DNA of 64,000 bases from Vibrio amylolyticus. Lineage in GTDB: Bacteria; Pseudomonadota; Gammaproteobacteria; Enterobacterales; Vibrionaceae. The translations under genes and the position numbers were made by a program. Within the stretch, counting starts at the first letter, position 1; each line of letters opens with the position of its first letter. Under the pieces are notes generated by a model, which had not been told where the DNA came from, did no database searches, and worked only from the letters and a program-made list of their open reading frames with translations. The stretch covers positions 1-64,000 of the forward strand of contig NZ_JAJHVV010000009.1 in NCBI RefSeq assembly GCF_023145695.1. Direction: 5' to 3'. Shown here piece by piece: positions 54,449 to 63,145 of this stretch.

Positions 54449-55960
54449 ATGGATAGTACGTTATTCCTAACAGGCTTTGGCCTTTATGTTTGTTTCCTTA
54501 TTTGGCTAGGTTGGTTTGTATCTCGAAACCAAAAGTCAGGTGAAGATTTCTTATTAGGTGGCCGTGGCCTACCTATGTTCCTAGTATTAGGTACTACTGT
54601 GGCAACCATGGTTGGTACTGGCTCAAGTATGGGCGCAGTCGGCTTTGGATATGCAAATGGCTGGGCAGGTGCTTTATACGGTATCGGTGGCGCAATCGGT
54701 ATCCTATTGCTAGCACTTTGGTTTGCTCCTGTACGTAAGCTTAACTTCATGACCATGAGTGAAGAGCTGGCTTACTACGTTGGTGCTAACAGAATCGTTA
54801 AAAACGTTGTTGGTCTGCTTATCTTTATCGCGTCAATCGGTTGGTTGGGTGCTCACATTCTAGGTGGCGGCATGTACCTAGCGTGGATTGCAGATATCGA
54901 CCTCAATCTAGCGAAAATCATTATCGCGGCTGCATTTACCATTTACGTTGTGATCGGTGGTTACACTGCAGTTGTATGGACTGATACTATTCAAGCCGTG
55001 ATTCTTTTCGCAGGCTTTATCCTGATGGCAGTAATGTCTGTTAATCACATTGGTGGACTAGACAACCTATACGAAGCAATGGACCCAGCGGCAACAAGCT
55101 TCTTGGCAATTGAAAAACTCGGTATCATTCCAGCAGTATCTCTAGCGGTGGTTATCGGTGTCGGTGTACTTGCAACGCCATCATTCCGTCAACGTATCTA
55201 CTCTGGTAAAGATGTATCGACGATCCGCCGTTCATTCGTAGCGTCTGGTGTACTTTACTTATTCTTCTCAATCATCCCAGCCGTAATCGGTATGGCTGCT
55301 CATGCGATTGACCCAACACTAGAAAACCCGAACTTCTCGTTCCCTTACATTGCAGCAACAGTATTGCCTGTAGGCGTTGGTATGATTGTTCTTATCGCGG
55401 GTCTATCTGCAACGATGTCGAGCGCAAGTTCTGATGCCATTGCTGGTGTATCTATCTTACTTCGTGATGTTTACGTGATGTTCACAGGCCGCGTACCAAA
55501 CAAAGAGTCTATGCTTAACTACTCTCGCTTAGCGTTAGTTGTGGTGATTGGTTTCGCTCTACTGTTCGCTCTAACGTCAAATGATATCATTGGCTACATC
55601 ACTAAGATGATTTCAACGGTAATGTCAGGCATGTTTGTTTGTGGCATGTTGGGTAAATTCTGGAGCCGTTATAACTGGCAGGGCGCGATTGCTACACTAG
55701 CTGGTGCTTCTATCGCTTCTTTCGCTGTGATGATGAGTGCTGACCTAACAGCCTTCTGGGGTAACCCAGTGATTCCATCTTGCTTAACAGCTCTAGTTGC
55801 TGGTGTGATTGTTGCTCTAGCGACACCTGCAAACCAAGTAACACCAGAAATGGCACAAGCTATCCTAGATGATGAGCGTGCAATGATGGAGATGGAAACG
55901 AAAGGTGAAGTAGCTCAGGACGACCCTGCGGCAAATCGCCCAGCAGTTCAAAATAGCTAA
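54449..55960 (+). CDS. Sodium/solute symporter (SSS family)
   Basis: A 503-residue inner-membrane importer driven by sodium. It has about 13 membrane helices; the family marks are SRNQKSGEDFLLGGRGLPMF, GTGSSMGAVGFGYANGW, YTAVVWTDTIQAVILFAGF and RRSFVASGVLYLFFS, with the sodium-site segment SATMSSASSDAIAG. The C-terminus is a charged tail (DDERAMMEMETKGEV). ATG 54449 has GGAG 8 bases ahead. Position in the operon suggests it imports the sugar acid (for example N-acetylglucosaminate). Confidence 0.88.
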   Translation: MDSTLFLTGFGLYVCFLIWLGWFVSRNQKSGEDFLLGGRGLPMFLVLGTTVATMVGTGSSMGAVGFGYANGWAGALYGIGGAIGILLLALWFAPVRKLNFMTMSEELAYYVGANRIVKNVVGLLIFIASIGWLGAHILGGGMYLAWIADIDLNLAKIIIAAAFTIYVVIGGYTAVVWTDTIQAVILFAGFILMAVMSVNHIGGLDNLYEAMDPAATSFLAIEKLGIIPAVSLAVVIGVGVLATPSFRQRIYSGKDVSTIRRSFVASGVLYLFFSIIPAVIGMAAHAIDPTLENPNFSFPYIAATVLPVGVGMIVLIAGLSATMSSASSDAIAGVSILLRDVYVMFTGRVPNKESMLNYSRLALVVVIGFALLFALTSNDIIGYITKMISTVMSGMFVCGMLGKFWSRYNWQGAIATLAGASIASFAVMMSADLTAFWGNPVIPSCLTALVAGVIVALATPANQVTPEMAQAILDDERAMMEMETKGEVAQDDPAANRPAVQNS

Positions 55961-55976
55961 CTCTATTTCCAACTCA

Positions 55977-56002
55977 AATGAGGCTCAACTCTGAGCCTCA
56001 TT
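55977..56002 (+). terminator. Hairpin after the symporter gene
   Basis: AATGAGGCTCA (55977-55987), ACTC loop, TGAGCCTCATT (55992-56002): an 11-bp perfect stem with no clear U tract. Partial termination or mRNA stabilisation before the kinase gene. Confidence 0.6.
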
Positions 56003-56050
56003 ACTTCAATACTGTTTTTCTTATACTGCGACTTACAATATAGGTTCCCG

Positions 56051-57004
56051 ATGGCTAATCAAACGACGTCTGAACAACTCAATATCGCTTTCTTTGGCGA
56101 ATGCATGGTAGAGCTCAGTGGTTCTCCTATTCGTAAAGCCTTCGGCGGCGACACATTAAATACGGCACTTTACCTTTCTCGTCTTACTACCAACCAAGCT
56201 GTATCTGTTTCTTACGCAACAGGGTTAGGCGTTGATGAACTGTCCAAAGAGATGATTCAACAGTGGCAAGATGAAGGTATTGATACAACGCTAGTCACAC
56301 AGTTCACAGACAAACTGCCAGGCCTATATATGGTTGAAGTCGATGATACGGGTGAGCGTCAATTCCTTTATTGGCGTGATAACGCCGCAGTGAAATCTTA
56401 TTTCAGTGGACAGCAGGTAAGCGCGTTAGAAACGGAGATGCAAACTAAGTCCATCGATGCGTTATACATTAGCGGTATTAGCTTCGCAATTTTAGATCTT
56501 GTCTCTCGTCAGCATCTTTTGACTCTTATTGAAGGGTTTGTGCAACAAGGTGGCAGGCTGATCTTTGATAACAATTATCGCCCGCAACTTTGGTCAATTG
56601 AAGATGCAAAATATTGGTATGGGAAACTGCTTCCATTGGTCGATATAGCACTGATCACTGAAGATGACGATCTGTTGGTTTGGGGCGATGCGGAAAGTGT
56701 TGAACAGCGCTGCTTACGCCTTGGTTGTAAAGAGATCGTCATTAAACGTGGCTGTGAGCCTTGTAAGCTTGTACTGAAACAGAATGACAGCATAGATGAG
56801 CAATACGTTGCTGCTGAAAAAGTGTCGAACGTTGTTGATACCTGTGCTGCTGGTGACTCGTTTGCCGCTGGCTACCTAGCTGCAAGATTAACGGGCAATA
56901 GTGCAACTGAATCAGCAAAGCTTGGCCATCAAATGGCATCTATCGTGATTCAACATCCAGGGGCTATTATCCCTAACTCTGCAATGGACGCTTTAGTTAG
57001 ATAA
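56051..57004 (+). CDS. kdgK: 2-keto-3-deoxygluconate kinase
   Basis: Phosphorylates 2-keto-3-deoxygluconate (KDG) to KDPG. The 317-residue PfkB-family kinase has the N-terminal FFGECMVELSGSPIRKAFGGDTLNTA, LFIDNNYRPQLW-type DNNYRPQLW, and DTCAAGDSFAAGYLAARLTG (catalytic Asp in GDSF), the last typical of KDG kinases. It is followed at once by eda. In this cluster it takes KDG from the deaminase/RidA step. Confidence 0.88.
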   Translation: MANQTTSEQLNIAFFGECMVELSGSPIRKAFGGDTLNTALYLSRLTTNQAVSVSYATGLGVDELSKEMIQQWQDEGIDTTLVTQFTDKLPGLYMVEVDDTGERQFLYWRDNAAVKSYFSGQQVSALETEMQTKSIDALYISGISFAILDLVSRQHLLTLIEGFVQQGGRLIFDNNYRPQLWSIEDAKYWYGKLLPLVDIALITEDDDLLVWGDAESVEQRCLRLGCKEIVIKRGCEPCKLVLKQNDSIDEQYVAAEKVSNVVDTCAAGDSFAAGYLAARLTGNSATESAKLGHQMASIVIQHPGAIIPNSAMDALVR

Positions 57005-57092
57005 CAAAGAGTTAAATAAAAAACTGGTTAAGTAGGCATTAAGTAACCTGCTTTCAATGTAAACAAGATAATAAAAACTTAGTGGAAAATTT

Positions 57093-57722
57093 ATGTCTCA
57101 AGAAATGATTAATCAACTGAAGCAATTCAAAGTAATTCCTGTTATTCAAATTAATAAGGTTGAGCACGCGGTTCCACTAGCGAAGGTGCTAGTTGAAAAC
57201 GGTTTACCCGTTGCTGAAGTGACATTTAGAACCGAAGCCGCTGCTGAAGCGATTCGCCAAATGCGTGAAGCTTATCCAGAGATGTGCATCGGCGCAGGGA
57301 CTGTACTTAACGCAAAGCAAGTTGAGTTAGCGAAAGAAGCGGGTTCAGAATTTGTTGTGTCTCCTGGTCTAAACCCGAATACCGTTCGTTACTGTCAAGA
57401 AGTGAACATGCCGATCGTACCGGGCGTGAATAACCCAAGCCAAGTAGAGCAAGCGCTAGAGTTAGGTTTAAACTTCCTTAAGTTCTTCCCAGCAGAAGCA
57501 TCTGGTGGCATCAGCATGGTGAAGTCTTTACTCGCGCCGTACGTTGATGTTTCTTTCATGCCGACAGGTGGTATTGGAAAAGGCAACGTTAATGACTACC
57601 TAGGCATTGACCGCATTGTTTGTTGTGGTGGTACTTGGATGGTTTCTCCAGCACTGATCGAAAGTGAACAGTGGGACGAGATTGGCCGCCTAGTTCGTGA
57701 AGCGGTTGAGCTAGTAAAATAG
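57093..57722 (+). CDS. eda: KDPG aldolase
   Basis: Splits 2-keto-3-deoxy-6-phosphogluconate into pyruvate and glyceraldehyde 3-phosphate. The 209-residue protein has VIPVIQINKVEHAVPLA, the catalytic Glu in VAEVTFRTEAA, IGAGTVLN, VVSPGLNPNTV, and the Schiff-base Lys in LKFFPAEASGG. Length is nearly that of E. coli Eda (213). Vibrios have another eda in the core genome; this copy serves the cluster. Confidence 0.93.
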   Translation: MSQEMINQLKQFKVIPVIQINKVEHAVPLAKVLVENGLPVAEVTFRTEAAAEAIRQMREAYPEMCIGAGTVLNAKQVELAKEAGSEFVVSPGLNPNTVRYCQEVNMPIVPGVNNPSQVEQALELGLNFLKFFPAEASGGISMVKSLLAPYVDVSFMPTGGIGKGNVNDYLGIDRIVCCGGTWMVSPALIESEQWDEIGRLVREAVELVK

Positions 57723-57740
57723 CCACATAAATCCATTCTA

Positions 57741-57771
57741 AGCCGTATTAATTACCTCTATTAGTACGGCT
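57741..57771 (+). terminator. Hairpin after eda
   Basis: AGCCGTATTAAT (57741-57752) with ATTAGTACGGCT (57760-57771), 12 pairs with one T-G. No U tract follows. Probably an attenuator between eda and the porin gene. Confidence 0.55.
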
Positions 57772-57892
57772 AATAAATATATCCAAACTATGAATACTCA
57801 TTGAGTACGGATACTCACGTCTAAAAAATGGAATCTACGGTATTTAAATAATAATAACTTTAATTATAAATTGATTATATAAGTAGTGAATC

Positions 57893-58585
57893 ATGAAAAA
57901 AATAATACCTGTATCCTTATTAGCACTTCTTCCATTAACCGCAACAGCGGGCTATGTTGACTTTCGAACTGAGTACCGCAGCACAACAGATCAATACAAT
58001 AGCCGTTTTATTATCGGTAACCACTTTGATAACGGCTACGGTTTAGAAACATTAACCAATGTACGCCATGCGGCTGGTGCCTATGATGAGACTCGCGTTA
58101 TTAATACCGAGTTTACCCATTACTATACGCACGCGATCAACGACAATTTTATGCTCAACCCAGGTTTGGTGATGAACTTTCAAGGCTCGAATACTTTTTT
58201 AATGCCTTACCTGAAGATGAACTACAACTTTGACAACGGCTTGTTCGTACACGGTCGTTACCGTTATGACTTCTCAACCGAAGCGTTAGAGAATGATTAC
58301 GGTAATGAAGAGACAGCCAAGCGTCACCGTTACGATATCTGGACTGGCTACAACACAGATAGCTACCAAATCTCTTACGCGTTTACTTATTTCGATCAGA
58401 TCACGCATCACACCAATGAGCTAGCAACCGGCGATCTTCATGCTCGCGAACACACGGTAAAAGCCGTTTATAAGTGGAAATCAAATATCCGCCCGTACGC
58501 GGAAGTGGTTGATGCCGATACCATCGCTTCAAAGGATGATAAAACCGATTGGCGTTTCCGTTTAGGTGTGAATTTCTCTTTCTAA
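57893..58585 (+). CDS. KdgM-family outer-membrane porin
   Basis: A 230-residue outer-membrane barrel of the oligogalacturonate-specific porin family (KdgM/NanC), monomeric 12-strand pores for acidic sugars. It has a signal peptide (MKKIIPVSLLALLPLTATA), alternating amphipathic strands rich in Tyr and Arg (YVDFRTEYRSTTDQYNSRF; FVHGRYRYDFSTEALEN), and the C-terminal Phe of RFRLGVNFSF. Beside a hexosaminidase and sugar-acid genes, it probably passes acidic (oxidised) amino-sugar oligomers or monomers. Confidence 0.85.
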   Translation: MKKIIPVSLLALLPLTATAGYVDFRTEYRSTTDQYNSRFIIGNHFDNGYGLETLTNVRHAAGAYDETRVINTEFTHYYTHAINDNFMLNPGLVMNFQGSNTFLMPYLKMNYNFDNGLFVHGRYRYDFSTEALENDYGNEETAKRHRYDIWTGYNTDSYQISYAFTYFDQITHHTNELATGDLHAREHTVKAVYKWKSNIRPYAEVVDADTIASKDDKTDWRFRLGVNFSF

Positions 58586-58677
58586 ATAAATGAAATATTT
58601 AAATTGTGATTTAAGTCTATAAATGCAATGTATCTAAATTAAATATGTAAAAATTATATATTATAGGAATAAATAAA

Positions 58678-61128
58678 ATGAAAAAAACGATATTGTCTTT
58701 ATTAATATCAAGCTCAATGGTTTCTCCTATGGCATTAGCAATGGCACCAAATACAGATTTAAACCTTATGCCTTATCCACAAACTGTGGAATTAAAAAAA
58801 GGTCAGGTTACAGTAGATAGCGAATTTAAAGTCTTTATTAAAGGTTTTAATTCAGACCGTGTTGAATATACGGCAAAACGATTTATTGACCGTCTTGAAA
58901 GACAAACGGGTGTCCCTACACTGAATTGGCAGGCTGAGAACGAAAAAGAAGCCAATTTAGTTATTGATATTAACCGTGCTCCGAAGACAGAAGTTCAAAA
59001 TATCGAATCAGACGAGTCTTACCGCATTACTACTCGCGGCGATCGTATTGTTCTCTCTTCTGAAAGCCCATACGGTGCTATTCGCGGTATTGAGACGATT
59101 CTTCAACTTGTTCAATCAACGTCGACGGGTTACCACATCCCAGCGGTAACGATTGTTGATGAACCTCGATTCCAGTGGCGTGGTGTTTCATACGATACTT
59201 CTCGTCATTTCATCGAGTTTGACGTACTGATTCGCCAACTAGATGCGATGGCTTCTGCGAAAATGAACGTGTTCCATTGGCACTTCTGGGATGATCAAGG
59301 TATTCGTATCCAAACCGATTCTTGGACTCGCTTATGGTCGGAAAGCTCAGACGGTAATTACTACACGAAAGATCAAGTTCGTTACTTAGTAGAATATGCT
59401 CGCAATCTAGGTATCCGTGTGATCCCAGAGGTCTCGTTACCTGGTCACTCTTCTGCTGTTGCTCACGCTTACCCGCGCCTAATGTCGGGTGGTGAAGGCC
59501 AATCGTATGAACAAGAGCGCGAGTGGGGTGTATTTGAACCATTAATGGATCCACTCAATCCTGAGTTGTATGAAATGTTGGGTGACGTCTTTGATGAAGT
59601 AGTTGCTCTATTCCCAGATGAATACTTCCACATTGGTGGCGATGAGCCAAACTACTCTCAATGGATCAACAGTGAAAAGCACCAAGCCTTCATTGCTGAG
59701 AACAACATTGATGGCGAACGTGGTCTGCAATCTTACCTCAACATCAAAGTTGAGCAGATGCTAGAAGAACGCGGTAAGAAGATGACAGGTTGGGACGAAA
59801 TCTGGCATAAAGATCTGCCAACATCGATCGTTATTCAAAGCTGGCAAGGGCACGATAGTATTGGCCGTGCAGCGAAAGAAGGTTACCAAGGTATTCTATC
59901 GACAGGTTATTACCTAGATCAGCCTCAACCAACGAGCTACCACTACCGAAATGATCCGATTCCAAAAGGGATCACGGTAGATGATTCCCTTCATGCTGGT
60001 GAGAGCTTTGTTAGCTACCAGTGGGAAAAGCCGCGTACTAAAGGTGGCCCACGTAAGGGACTACTTACTATCATTGAAGCAAAAGATGGTACGCCTCGCG
60101 CATTTGTTGATTATAACGGCAAATCACGTGAAGAGGTGTTCATTAAAGAGTACCAGCCTGGCAAGTCTCTAGTCGCGTACTTCGATAACTTCATGTCATA
60201 TACCGAGTTTAATTTAAACCTAGATCAAAATGGATTTAGCGAAGGGAGTTACCAGCTTATTGGTAATGTTCGTTGGCCAACGACAGCAAACATTGTTGCA
60301 AGCAGCGCAATGGAAGGCAGTGTTATCCCTGAGCCAGACGGTGGTTACCCAGCAGAGCTTACTGAGAAAGAGAAAGAGCTTATTCTTGGTGGCGAAATCA
60401 CCATGTGGCTAGAAAATAAAGACACGCATACCGTAGAGCAGTACCTATGGCCACGTAGCTACGCGATTGCTGAACGTTTATGGTCTGACGCGTCTTTAAC
60501 TGACGAAGAGAGCATGTATGAGCGTATGGCCGTGATGGATACATGGTCAGAAGTGTCTGTGGGTCTGCGTCATCATGCGGATGCGGATATGCTGCTTAAG
60601 CGTCTAGCGAAAGGTCAAAATATTCAGTCTCTACAGGCATTAGCTAAGTACATTGAACCTGCGCAATATTATGCTCGTAACTGGGAGAAGTGGATTTCGA
60701 CTGAAAATCACGGCGATCTGTATAACCAACATGAGCGTTTGAACCGTTTTGTTGATGCGTTAGTGGTAGAAAGCTACGCGGTTTACGATATGGAAAAACT
60801 GGTTAGCGATTTTGCATTAGGTAATAGCGCTGCGTTAGTTGAATTAGAAACTCACTACCAAAATGTTCGTCAAGCGGCTGTAGCATCGAAACCAATTTTT
60901 GCTGACCACGTCGCGTCTGTTGACAGCGTTGTGATTGCAGAGAAAGCGGAGCTGATTGCTGATTTAGGCTTAACGCTGATTGAGAAAGCGAAACAAGGTG
61001 AGACGATTCGACTTGAAGATGCTCAGGCTTACTTAGCTGTGATCAGTGAGTCTGCAAAAATCTACGACGAAGCGATTGTAGCGATTGTTCGCCCAACGGA
61101 AGCGTTAGTGCGCCACTTGACTAAATAG
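58678..61128 (+). CDS. GH20 beta-N-acetylhexosaminidase, exported
   Basis: Removes terminal N-acetylhexosamines, as from chitooligosaccharides. The 816-residue protein has a signal peptide (MKKTILSLLISSSMVSPMALA), an N-terminal GH20b domain (about 28-155), and the GH20 barrel from about 162: GVSYDTSRHFIEFDVLIRQLD, NVFHWHFWDDQGIR, VIPEVSLPGHSSAV, and the catalytic Asp-Glu pair in YFHIGGDEPNYSQW, with AIAERLW later. A Pro/Gly-rich insert (near 425-540) and a helical C-terminus extend it past the usual 600-650 residues. It would supply GlcNAc and GlcNAc-acid from chitin fragments. Confidence 0.92.
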   Translation: MKKTILSLLISSSMVSPMALAMAPNTDLNLMPYPQTVELKKGQVTVDSEFKVFIKGFNSDRVEYTAKRFIDRLERQTGVPTLNWQAENEKEANLVIDINRAPKTEVQNIESDESYRITTRGDRIVLSSESPYGAIRGIETILQLVQSTSTGYHIPAVTIVDEPRFQWRGVSYDTSRHFIEFDVLIRQLDAMASAKMNVFHWHFWDDQGIRIQTDSWTRLWSESSDGNYYTKDQVRYLVEYARNLGIRVIPEVSLPGHSSAVAHAYPRLMSGGEGQSYEQEREWGVFEPLMDPLNPELYEMLGDVFDEVVALFPDEYFHIGGDEPNYSQWINSEKHQAFIAENNIDGERGLQSYLNIKVEQMLEERGKKMTGWDEIWHKDLPTSIVIQSWQGHDSIGRAAKEGYQGILSTGYYLDQPQPTSYHYRNDPIPKGITVDDSLHAGESFVSYQWEKPRTKGGPRKGLLTIIEAKDGTPRAFVDYNGKSREEVFIKEYQPGKSLVAYFDNFMSYTEFNLNLDQNGFSEGSYQLIGNVRWPTTANIVASSAMEGSVIPEPDGGYPAELTEKEKELILGGEITMWLENKDTHTVEQYLWPRSYAIAERLWSDASLTDEESMYERMAVMDTWSEVSVGLRHHADADMLLKRLAKGQNIQSLQALAKYIEPAQYYARNWEKWISTENHGDLYNQHERLNRFVDALVVESYAVYDMEKLVSDFALGNSAALVELETHYQNVRQAAVASKPIFADHVASVDSVVIAEKAELIADLGLTLIEKAKQGETIRLEDAQAYLAVISESAKIYDEAIVAIVRPTEALVRHLTK

Positions 61129-61145
61129 TCACAATTCAAAGTAAC

Positions 61146-61183
61146 AAAAAAGCCGCTAGAATTCGGAAACGGGTACTAGCGGC
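61146..61183. terminator. Terminator between the hexosaminidase and GAPDH genes
   Basis: GCCGCTAG (61152-61159) and CTAGCGGC (61176-61183); on the minus strand the stem is followed by U6 (A run 61146-61151). It ends the minus-strand GAPDH transcript and perhaps the plus-strand one too. Confidence 0.7.
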
Positions 61184-61214
61184 AAATCAACGAGAAGTAC
61201 AAGCTCACAAACTC

Positions 61215-61245
61215 AGTGTTTAAAACCAGGGGTGTTTTAAACACT
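61215..61245. repeat. Perfect 12-bp inverted repeat
   Basis: AGTGTTTAAAAC (61215-61226) and GTTTTAAACACT (61234-61245) with a CAGGGGT loop, between the two convergent genes. A second terminator-like stem or protein-binding site. Confidence 0.6.
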
Positions 61246-61308
61246 AGGTCGTGGGCTTTTTATTATTGTAGTTGTGGAGCTTAATTCGGGGGCTCTCAAT
61301 AAGTCGTT

Positions 61309-62760
61309 CTATGCTTCAGGGTATGTCTTGTAGCGAACACCCATCATCTGTTCCATACAGTGAACCACCTGACAGCTGTAGCCAAATTCGTTGTCATACC
61401 AAATGTAAACAACGCAGCGATTGTCTTGTGCGATAGTTGCAACGCCATCAACAATACCCGCATGGCGAGAGCCTACGATGTCACTTGAAACTACTTCGGT
61501 AGAGTCCGTGTAATCGATTTGCGCTGATAGTGGTGAAGTAAGGGCCATCTCACGTAAGTAAGTGTTCAGTTCTTCTTTGTCAGTATTTGATTCTAGGTTT
61601 AGGTTAGCAATCGCCATTGATACGTTAGGCGTAGGTACGCGAATTGCGTTACCTGTTAGCTTACCTTCCAGCTCTGGCAGTGCTTTTGATACCGCTTTAG
61701 CTGCTCCAGTAGACGTTAGAACCATATTCAGTGATGCACTGCGACCGCGACGATCACCTGAGTGGAAATTATCGATGAGGTTTTGATCATTAGTAAATGA
61801 GTGAACCGTTTCGATATGACCAGAGATAATGCCGTATTTGTCGTTAATTGCCTTTAACGTCGGAGTGATGGCATTTGTGGTACAGCTAGCCGCAGAGATG
61901 ATCTTATCTTCCGCTAGAATGTCGTTTTCATTTACGCCAAAGACAACGTTCTTAATGGTATCTTTACCTGGAGCAGTAAGCAGAACCTTCTCTGCACCTT
62001 CACAAGCTAGGTGTTGGCTTAGGCCTTCGGTGTCTCTCCATGCTCCCGTGTTATCAACAACTAACGCATTACTAATGCCGTAATCGTTGTAATTGATTTC
62101 TTCAGGCTTATTGGCATAGATAAACTGAATGTAGTTGCCGTTGGCAATGATGGCTTTGCGCTCTTCATCAACAATGATGCTGCCATTAAATTGCCCGTGA
62201 ACAGAGTCACGACGTAACAAGCTCGCCCGTTTTTCTAAGTCACCTTTCTTACCACCGCGAACAACAACAGCGCTCAGGCGAAGTGGGTAACCCGGTCCGC
62301 TTTTTTCCACTAATAAACGAGTGAGTAATCGACCGATGCGACCAAAACCATACAAAACAACGTCACGTGGTTCAGAGATCGTCTTACCGTCCATCGCTTT
62401 TAAAAGGGCAGTATGAAGAAAGTCGTTCAAAGCATGCGTGTCGTCGTGATCTTTCCAGTATTGCTGAGCAAGTTGACCAACATCAATTCGACTAGGAGAC
62501 AATTCCATGGCGGCGAGGCACTGAATAATAGGGAACGTTTGTTGAGGAGTCAGAGGTTGGTCGGTGAAATGACGAGAAAGTCGGTGAGCCTTGATGATAT
62601 CGATAGTATCTGCATTGACGAGGGTCTTACCAAAGAGGATAACTTCAACCCCTTTCTCTCGATATAGCTGACCTAACAAAGGGGAGGTCGATTCTGCAAT
62701 CGTTTGGCTAGTCTGCCAATCAAGGAGGTGCTTCTCGGCGTTCTGTTTTGCTAAAGGCAT
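61309..62760 (-). CDS. Long-form glyceraldehyde-3-phosphate dehydrogenase
   Basis: A 483-residue GAPDH, about 150 residues longer than GapA. Residues 1-125 are an extra helical N-terminal part (QNAEKHLLDWQTSQTIAEST...). The NAD domain then starts at VVLYGFGRIGRLLTRLL, and the catalytic region SAASCTTNAITPTLKAI holds the active Cys and HSFTNDQNLIDNFH its His partner. The rest (RSASLNMVLTSTGAAKAV; WYDNEFGYSCQV) is intact. Some vibrios carry such a long form on chromosome II. The role against GapA is unknown. Close to a KDPG-aldolase cluster that makes its substrate. Confidence 0.9.
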   Translation of the reverse strand: MPLAKQNAEKHLLDWQTSQTIAESTSPLLGQLYREKGVEVILFGKTLVNADTIDIIKAHRLSRHFTDQPLTPQQTFPIIQCLAAMELSPSRIDVGQLAQQYWKDHDDTHALNDFLHTALLKAMDGKTISEPRDVVLYGFGRIGRLLTRLLVEKSGPGYPLRLSAVVVRGGKKGDLEKRASLLRRDSVHGQFNGSIIVDEERKAIIANGNYIQFIYANKPEEINYNDYGISNALVVDNTGAWRDTEGLSQHLACEGAEKVLLTAPGKDTIKNVVFGVNENDILAEDKIISAASCTTNAITPTLKAINDKYGIISGHIETVHSFTNDQNLIDNFHSGDRRGRSASLNMVLTSTGAAKAVSKALPELEGKLTGNAIRVPTPNVSMAIANLNLESNTDKEELNTYLREMALTSPLSAQIDYTDSTEVVSSDIVGSRHAGIVDGVATIAQDNRCVVYIWYDNEFGYSCQVVHCMEQMMGVRYKTYPEA

Positions 62761-63145
62761 GGTAATGGGGGACCTTTTCGTTATTTGAGCTTATGTTATT
62801 GGAACGTACGCTATAAACACGGCGACATGATGAGTCATCGTGCTTTATAGGCACTTAACTAGTTGCTCTCTTTGATAAGAGATGCAGCCAGTTATTACTG
62901 TTGTAATTATTATGGGGCAGGATTGTAAAGGGCAATGCGTTATTCTGCTAGGAAAAATAACCACGAGATATTCGACTGGGATTGGGTGTATTTCAGGAGT
63001 TTAGTACCAACATTAGCTGTCTAATCGCTAATTGACATTTTCAGATTAAGAGACTTAATTTGAGCTGATATTGTTTTGTAGCACGGTTCTCATGCAACTA
63101 ATTCATACGCCTCATTAAAATGGTGATCCCGGCCTCGCATTCAAC
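62761..63145. other. Intergenic 385 bases, no gene seen
   Basis: Contains the promoter of the minus-strand GAPDH gene and the 3' flank of the barrel protein gene. I see no clear terminator after the latter, no small gene and no strong operator. Confidence 0.4.
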
